DNA of 64,000 nt from contig CM063249.1 in assembly GCA_032158295.1 (NCBI GenBank), forward strand, positions 12,561,578 through 12,625,577, read 5' to 3'. Positions 58,168 through 64,000 of this stretch are shown here, in pieces. Made by a program: the position numbers and the translations under genes. The stretch comes from Pycnopodia helianthoides. Lineage: Eukaryota > Echinodermata > Asteroidea > Forcipulatida > Asteriidae. Positions within the stretch are counted from its first letter, which is position 1. Each line of letters begins with the position of its first letter. The notes below the pieces were generated by a model, which saw only the letters and a list, made by a program, of their open reading frames with translations, was not told where the DNA came from and did no database searches.

Positions 58168-58359
58168 GGGCCCAATTTCATAGAGCTGCTTTAGCACAAG
58201 AAGTAACTAAGCAAAACAAAATAATGCTTACCTGAATAAGGTTACCGGCCAAACTACCATGTCACATGTACAACTTGTGACTGGTATCCTGCTGATTTCT
58301 GCTTAGCAGACAATTTTTAAGCAATATTTTCTGCTTAAGCAGCTCTATGAAATTGAGCC
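58168..58359. repeat. Palindromic MITE, family D
   Basis: GGGCCCAATTTCATAGAGCT and AGCTCTATGAAATTGAGCCT are the ends, with TGCTTACCTGAATAAGGTTA and CTGGTATCCTGCTGATTTCT inside, in reverse orientation to 1053-1244. Confidence 0.82.
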
Positions 58360-58612
58360 TCACGTGTGCTTGCCCACCGCCATGTTTTGCTTCCATATTT
58401 TGTACAGACCCTGCCCAGTATCACCGCGTTGTTCTGAACAGCATTTTATTTGTAAGCAAATATTGTGTACTCCTCAAAAATATGGTCCAAAATATAAACA
58501 AATCCAAGTTCCCTATTGAGACTTCCAAATTGCATTACAAAAGTCAAATTATCCTGGGTTAATTCTTTGACTAAAAAAACATCCATCAATGACCACCGCC
58601 TGCAAACGTATG

Positions 58613-58704
58613 TTCTGCAGCACAAGTCGGCTATGGAGTCAACAGTTAAGGGATAGGGAAGAACAGCCTATCCCTTAACTCCATAGCCGACGTGTGCTGC
58701 AGAA
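58613..58704. repeat. Long inverted repeat with a 6-base asymmetry
   Basis: TTCTGCAGCACAAGTCGGCT continues ATGGAGT, then TTAAGGGATAGG; the right side is the inverse, ending GTGTGCTGCAGAA. The left arm carries an extra CAACAG between the two blocks. Confidence 0.75.
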
Positions 58705-59604
58705 AAAAAAATCGCCCACCGCCTATATAGGCATTGTAAAGCAAGTCTCTCGGCCAAGGGCCAACAGCCACTCCTGGCTGAAATCAATCATGTCTTCCAA
58801 GACGGCTTGATGCGTTGGAATAATGTTTTATTGGGTCTAAAGGGTCTATTATGATGGTTGAGTTGAAGGAGATTGTGTTCACTTCAAGAAACATTACACG
58901 CTATTATTACGTAAAACCTACTGATGGAAACAGTGCGTTGGTGTTGTAAGTGTGCGGCTAGATTCCGGTAGTGTGCGGCTAGATTCCAGTGGTGCGCTGC
59001 TGGGTCAAATCCTGCGTCAATCCAGGGGGCAGTATAAGCGGAAGGCACTTTTTTTTCTATCAATAACATAAGAACCTTTCGGTCAAATCCAGTCAAACTC
59101 CGTAAAAATCCTCTACTAGAAACCCCCTTTGAGATAGTGTAGTCATCCATGGGGTTGAGTTCACTAACATGTCACCATGAGAGATTGAATTGCCCTGTAA
59201 TTAAAAGTGCCTTAGAAGAGCCACATTATATGCACTGGTGTTCCCCCCCCCCCCCCCCCCCCCCCACACACACACGCTCCCCCTGCCTCAAGCCGCAAGC
59301 GGTTTAAATGGAACATAGACTTGGATTCGGATCGGAGAAGGCGCAACGCGCTAGCACCTTTAAAGTTGAGCCTGCTCAAAAACTTGCTACAGGATCAACA
59401 TCCATATTGAACTGTACCGGTACCTCTTTGGGTTGGAATCGGTTTACGTGGTTTTACTCTCTGTCATCCCCTCCTTTGCTGGTTCCACCGCCATCTAATT
59501 TATAAGTTTCTCAAGAGCTGAAATAATGTCATTGTTGACCTATCATGAAGAATGATCTCTGAGCGTTGAAGTGGACTACTGATGATGACAGCATAGTAGG
59601 CTGT
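58705..59604. other. Intergenic DNA with a poly-C/(CA)n tract
   Basis: TAGATTCCGGTAGTGTGCGGC is a short local tandem near 58963-59000. A run of about 22 C followed by (CA)n lies at 59244-59275. No gene is seen. Confidence 0.45.
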
Positions 59605-59759
59605 ATGGCCCTTTTCGAAACTACGGCTTTAGGCTTCGGCTTAGGCTCCGGCTTGATGCTTCGTCAGTCATTTCGAAAACGTACAATTTTGGTACGGGAT
59701 TTCAAACAGGCGTAGCCGGAGCCCCGAATCATGAGCCTTCGTTTCAAAAATGGCCCCAT
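59605..59759. repeat. Inverted-repeat element with ATGGCCC ends
   Basis: ATGGCCCTTTTCGAAAC on the left faces GTTTCAAAAATGGCCCCAT on the right. Interior GGCTTAGGCTCCGGCTT and GCGTAGCCGGAGCC also pair. A partial relative lies near 55556-55600 (GGGCTTGGGCTTTGGCTTGG). Confidence 0.65.
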
Positions 59760-60924
59760 GTTTTAGTTTTTGTGCAGCATTCTTCCCCTAACATAAATTA
59801 AGCTGTACATTATCTTCATTCAAACAGCATAAGCATTGTTAGTTTAGTCATACAAGAAGATTTTGCCGACGTTACCAATGCGTACCTTTTATTGACTCAT
59901 ATAGAGTTCGTACCAATAACATCATTGATTCAGTACGGATACCATAATATCTTGATACTGTACCTTATCCTGATTCAAAGAAAGTAAAGCAAACTCGAAA
60001 TTCGGCAGTGATTAAAACATCACAGTATGCAGATAAACATACACATGTACGGATACCAGTTGCAGGCTTCTTGTTCCCAAACATATTTCAATGCCATACC
60101 GGCCTATCTTGGTTCAATGAGAGACTCGAAGCATCCCAGAAGCATCAGCTTCCCCCCAATATTATCACACAACCCTTTTTTCCTCCTCCTCCCACCCCCT
60201 CTCCCCCCCCCTCCCTCTCTCTCTCTCTCTCTCTCCATAATGTCATTTCAGATTATGTTCGCCATGCATCAACCATGCTAACTGTCCCTCGTCTGTGATT
60301 TATACTAACTATTAGTTGCATAGCAGTACCCGGTACGTGCCTGAAGCCCCGAGTCCATTCGGTTAATCATTAACCCACGAGACTCTTTTTCTCCATAATA
60401 CAATGGCCGGTAATTAAAACACTAAACCGAAATAAATTATGAAAATGTCATATAATGTGGCATTATAATATACGAGAGACTTAATATTTGCACTGCATGG
60501 AAAGAACAGCACTGTATGTCCGAAGAAATGTATCGGCCTAACTGCTACACTTCAAAAATATTTTGTACTTAACTTGTATTTTTAAAAGTCTACAAATTCG
60601 GGAACAGTTATCTAGATTACAGTTAACACGGACATCAAAACAAAAAGAAGTTTAATTTCACGTGGGAATATAATAGATGGATTCTCATAATCTGTGTTAT
60701 AAAAACTTGATCGCTGTAGCCTTGATTTTTTTTTTAATATATATATTAGGGACTGGCAAGTGCGTTCAGCGGGGATGGACGGGGCGGGGAAGGGTTGGAA
60801 ATATTGAATGTCAATCATAAATTTTGATATTATGTTTTCCTTTGCAACACCCTGTGAAACCCTTGTAAGATGCTACATGAGTAGGTCTCATAACTCAAAA
60901 ACGTCAAAACCTGTCTTTAAAAGT
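59760..60924. other. Intergenic DNA with a polypyrimidine tract
   Basis: 60176-60236 is almost all C and T, ending in (TC)n of about nine units. The rest is AT-rich with no supported gene. Confidence 0.45.
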
Positions 60925-61012
60925 GATTCTCCTTGTTCACGCGCCTTGCGCACCTTATTGGTGGATACCCGCGCTATGTAAAGACTCTAATATTATTATT
61001 ATTATTAAGGAA
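60925..61012 (+). repeat. SINE 3' end with (TTA)n tail
   Basis: TTGCGCACCTTATTGGTGGA, ACCCGCGCTATGTAAAGACT and (ATT)n correspond to the 3' end of the family F SINE, in plus orientation. The head and body are missing. Confidence 0.6.
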
Positions 61013-61299
61013 TTTGTTGATTTTGCATCGGACACAGTATTTCTATCAGGCGATTTCACCTCAATCTCAACCCAAACTGTATTCAGAATGTTAAGATAGT
61101 ATGCAAATACTCACTACTGAGGAAACATGGAAAGAAACTGTTGACGACGACCACCTGTCCGCTGCAAAGAAGGCTTGCAAATAATGCATCTCTCGATCTG
61201 CTTTTTTTTCCTTATCTTTTTTAGCTAAATGCATAAGAATGTGTGGATGTAACTAGAGATTTTGACTAAAATAATGTCATGATGTGTTCGTTCTGGGCA

Positions 61300-61705
61300 T
61301 GTGATAATAATGGTAGTCTTATACATAGCGCACGTATATCTACCAATGCGCTTGAACAAACACAGACATTTGAAGGCAGTTTTTTTATATTTTGGGGTTA
61401 TGAGACCGATTTTTGTAACACCTTATAAAAGGGTTTACAGGGTGCTGCGATGCACTCGGCAGCCACTGCCAGAAACACAGGGGCAAACCCCTTTCTCTGT
61501 AGCGATAAGTGTAACTGGGTTCTTTTACGTGCATAACACACCACTCGGGGCATCCGGCTTTACGTCCCGTTCGAAGGACGAAGCAATATTGGTTAAGTGT
61601 CTTGCTTAAGGACACACGTGTCTAGACCGGGACTCGAACCCACACTCTGCTGAAATCAGAAACATCAGAGCTTGAACCCGGTGCTCTAAACCGATAGGTC
61701 ACGAC
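61300..61705 (-). repeat. tRNA-headed SINE, family F, antisense
   Basis: On the minus strand the head reads GTGGGTTCGAGTCCCGGTCT (B box), then GACACTTAACCAATATTGCT, GGACGTAAAGCCGGATGCCC, AAGAACCCAGTTACACTTAT and a tail TATGTATAAGACTACCATTA. It is the best preserved F copy in the window. Confidence 0.75.
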
Positions 61706-61769
61706 ACGCCATGGTTTTTTACCCTTCACCGCGGGTGTGTGATTTTAAACCACTTTTTATTTATGTTGC

Positions 61770-61850
61770 TACTTGGGTGGGATTCGCACCCATGACTCAA
61801 TCTACAGCAAATGTCCACTATGACCACAGAGCGTTTGCGGTATTCGCTCT
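61770..61850 (-). repeat. tRNA-like fragment, antisense
   Basis: The minus strand of TGGGATTCGCACCCATGAC gives a B-box-like GGTGCGAATCCCA. No A box or acceptor stem is seen; it is probably another SINE head. Confidence 0.35.
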
Positions 61851-61977
61851 ATGTGTGGACGAATTTGCGAGAAAAAAATTCCACACAACTATGAAGACAT
61901 TTTAAGAGGTTTGGATGAATGATGGTTTTATTGAAACCAATTTCGCATGGACGGTGGAATCGCTCTAGCATATTGTT

Positions 61978-62465
61978 GTGACATCCCTTTGCTCGTTTGT
62001 ATTTACCCACACACACACACAACTATGTGTCATTTGATTGGTGCAACACGCGTCATGTGTCATCCTTTATTTTGCTATGTATACTGCCGTGACGCTCCAA
62101 AATTTAAATATAGGAGACCTATATAGGTAGTTATAGGACGCGTTATTGTGACATCCCTTTGCTCGTTTTTATATACCACAAACACACACAAATATGTGGC
62201 ATTTGATTGGTGGAACACGCGTCACGTGTCATCCCTTATTTTGCTATGTATACTGCCGCGACGATCCACAATTATAGAAGATCTATATGGGTAGTTATAG
62301 GACGCGTTATTGTGACATCCATTTGCTCGTTTTTATATACCACACACACACCTACAAATCCGTGTCATTTGGTTGGTGGAACACGCGTCACATGTCATCC
62401 TTTATTTTGCCATGTGTACCTACTTAAAAAATAGGAGACCTAAATTATATGGGTAGTTTCTATGA
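61978..62465. repeat. Tandem repeat, 164-170 bp unit, about three copies
   Basis: ACATCC-TTTGCTCGTTT marks unit starts at 61981, 62151 and 62315. Each unit has (CA)n, a CATTTG-TTGGTG-AACACGCGTCA block, TGTCATCC-TTATTTTGC and AGTTATAGGACGCGTTATTG (changed in the third unit). The second unit carries CACGTG in its core. Confidence 0.85.
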
Positions 62466-63227
62466 CGCATTGGACGCTTTCGGCGTCGTTTCCAAATATG
62501 AAATAGTCGGCCGTCTGTCCAAATGAGGCAAGGTCGTGTCACGACCGACAAGCTTGGTGTCGACATGGAGTCGTCCACGTTGTTTTAAAGGGTGTGTGTG
62601 TGGGGGGGGGGGGTTCAGAGTGTGGGGTGGACGAGCTTCCGCGTGTGATTTTGTGTTTATTGTGAAAAAATGTCAAATGACAAGGATCTATTGGTAATTT
62701 ACCACCAACAAAAAATTGTTTTAATGCATTCGTTCGTGCATTGTCCTAGAATATAATAACTGGGTAAAATCTTGCTTTTCCGATTCACCCGGCTCGGTCT
62801 CGTCAAATGGAATAGTCCAGGTGTCAATTCACCTCGTGATTATATTCTGCGACAATGAATTCATGCGCATCCAATATGTTCATATTAATTAACAGGGATA
62901 TGTCAGCCATTCAACGTTTAATAACAACACTAATAGAAAAATGAAGGTCACCTGGTCGAGAAGATTTTCATCGTGTTTTTTTTTTTTTTTTTTTTCGTTT
63001 TATAATAATACACACTATACCCGGCAGAGAGTTCCCTGGGTCTCGAGAGAAAACCAATATTGGTAAAAAATGATAAGACATCATCACTAATTAAAAAAAG
63101 CATCGGGGGTTCAATACTGCTCTTCCTTTCACTGAAGCATTGATGTGGAAAAAATAAAAAAATAATATAAAATAATCAATGCAAGATACAGGGGAAGGCA
63201 TGCAGACATGAGCAGACAAAAATTCGT
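62466..63227. other. Intergenic DNA with homopolymer tracts
   Basis: A G-run lies at 62602-62612 and a T-run of about 20 at 62976-62995. No gene is seen. GGAAGGCATGCAGACAT near 63194-63209 recurs at 63959-63975. Confidence 0.4.
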
Positions 63228-63612
63228 TTAATGGAACATTACAGAGTTGGTTTTTGCTAACAAAACAGTTGCTTGCAGTGTAAGCACTATATGTAATCCA
63301 CCATATACATAAACTGACAAACCTGTAGAAGTTTGAGATCGATCGGCCATCTGGGTCACGAGAAAATAGTGAAAAACCGATTACACATTTGCATGAAATC
63401 ATATAGATTCAACAAACGAATAAAACGCTCACTGGGCGATAAACTCCAATCGGAAAATTAGTTTATTCATTTCTCATCAAATATGGCCTTTCAGACAGAA
63501 ATATTTCAAGGGATGTTTTCTACTATCATCATCATTAGACCGTGTAAGTTTTATGTAAATCTGTGATCAAAAAGTATATTTTACAATTACCAATTCTGTC
63601 ATGTTCCTTTAA
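63228..63612 (+). repeat. TTAA-flanked MITE, family B (385 bp)
   Basis: TTAA at 63228-63231 and 63609-63612. Left TGGAACATTACAGAGTTGG and right CCAATTCTGTCATGTTCC are the TIRs, with two substitutions. Confidence 0.9.
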
Positions 63613-63973
63613 GTTTTTCGTTGTGTCAGATCAAAATAATATTGTTACAATATTATTACATGATGCGGAAGTTTGGATAGAATATATCAGATCATAATGG
63701 ATCTGCTTCACGCCCCCAAACTAGGTCGTTAGTTTGCGAGTAATTCACACAATGGATGTGCACATGCTGCAGCCATCTTGTTTATCTCACATTCAAATCT
63801 GTGCGTAGTCAAACCGAGGCTGGACGGGTATAGAATGGTCCTATGGGGCAATGCTGATCGGAGATATAGGTTTTTCCGACCAATTTCAACAAACATTTAT
63901 TCAGTTGACTCATTATATTATTATATGTATATATTTTTGTATGAAAATGAATGCTGGAGAAGGCATGCAGACA

Positions 63974-64000
63974 TTAAAGATACACGTTGCCTTGGATCGG
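63974..64000 (+). repeat. Left end of another TTAA-flanked element, cut by the window
   Basis: TTAAAGATACACGTTGCCTT runs to the window end. It starts with TTAA and an A-rich TIR start like the other MITEs, but the right half is not available. Confidence 0.4.

Overview
This is eukaryotic nuclear DNA from a marine invertebrate, most likely an echinoderm. The evidence is GT-AG introns, a metazoan rabphilin/Doc2-type C2 domain, tRNA-headed SINEs, and very dense small palindromic or TTAA-flanked non-autonomous transposons. The species call is inference. Only four protein-coding loci can be supported, and one of them appears twice; together they cover a small part of the window. The rest is introns, satellites and transposon debris.

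Layout. 1-4.2 kb: the last three coding exons of a rabphilin-3A/Doc2-like C2B domain (+ strand), the 3' end of a gene that begins outside the window. 3.6-5.8 kb: two minisatellites. 6-9 kb: AT-rich DNA with TTAA-flanked MITEs. 9.85-11.64 kb: a 49-bp satellite bracketed by inverted sequences. 13.3-14.1 kb: a SINE carrying three nested palindromic insertions. 16.29-31.75 kb: two near-identical copies (about 7.6 and 7.75 kb) of one segment, meeting at a 100-N gap; each carries the same minus-strand gene for an unrecognised, probably membrane-anchored protein. I read this as an unmerged contig overlap or haplotype pair rather than a real tandem duplication. 34.87-42.11 kb: a complete eight-exon minus-strand gene for an N-terminally anchored FAD-dependent amine-oxidase/desaturase-like flavoprotein (571 aa predicted). 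Its last 23 codons lie inside an inverted-repeat element. 48.24-49.65 kb: an uninterrupted 472-codon plus-strand gene for a Ser/Pro-rich protein I do not recognise. 50-64 kb: no gene seen; it holds many MITEs, SINE fragments and a 165-170 bp tandem repeat.

The genes do not form an obvious pathway. The strongest cross-cutting signals are: (i) a superfamily of TTAA-flanked MITE subfamilies that share an internal sequence block, including six near-full-length copies of one subfamily all in the same orientation; (ii) several palindromic families of different interior that share the same GGGCCCAATTTCAT terminus; (iii) the apparent false duplication with frame-breaking indels; and (iv) a transposon-derived C-terminus on the flavoprotein. 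I found no CRISPR array, operon, true tRNA or rRNA gene, or clearly new molecular system.
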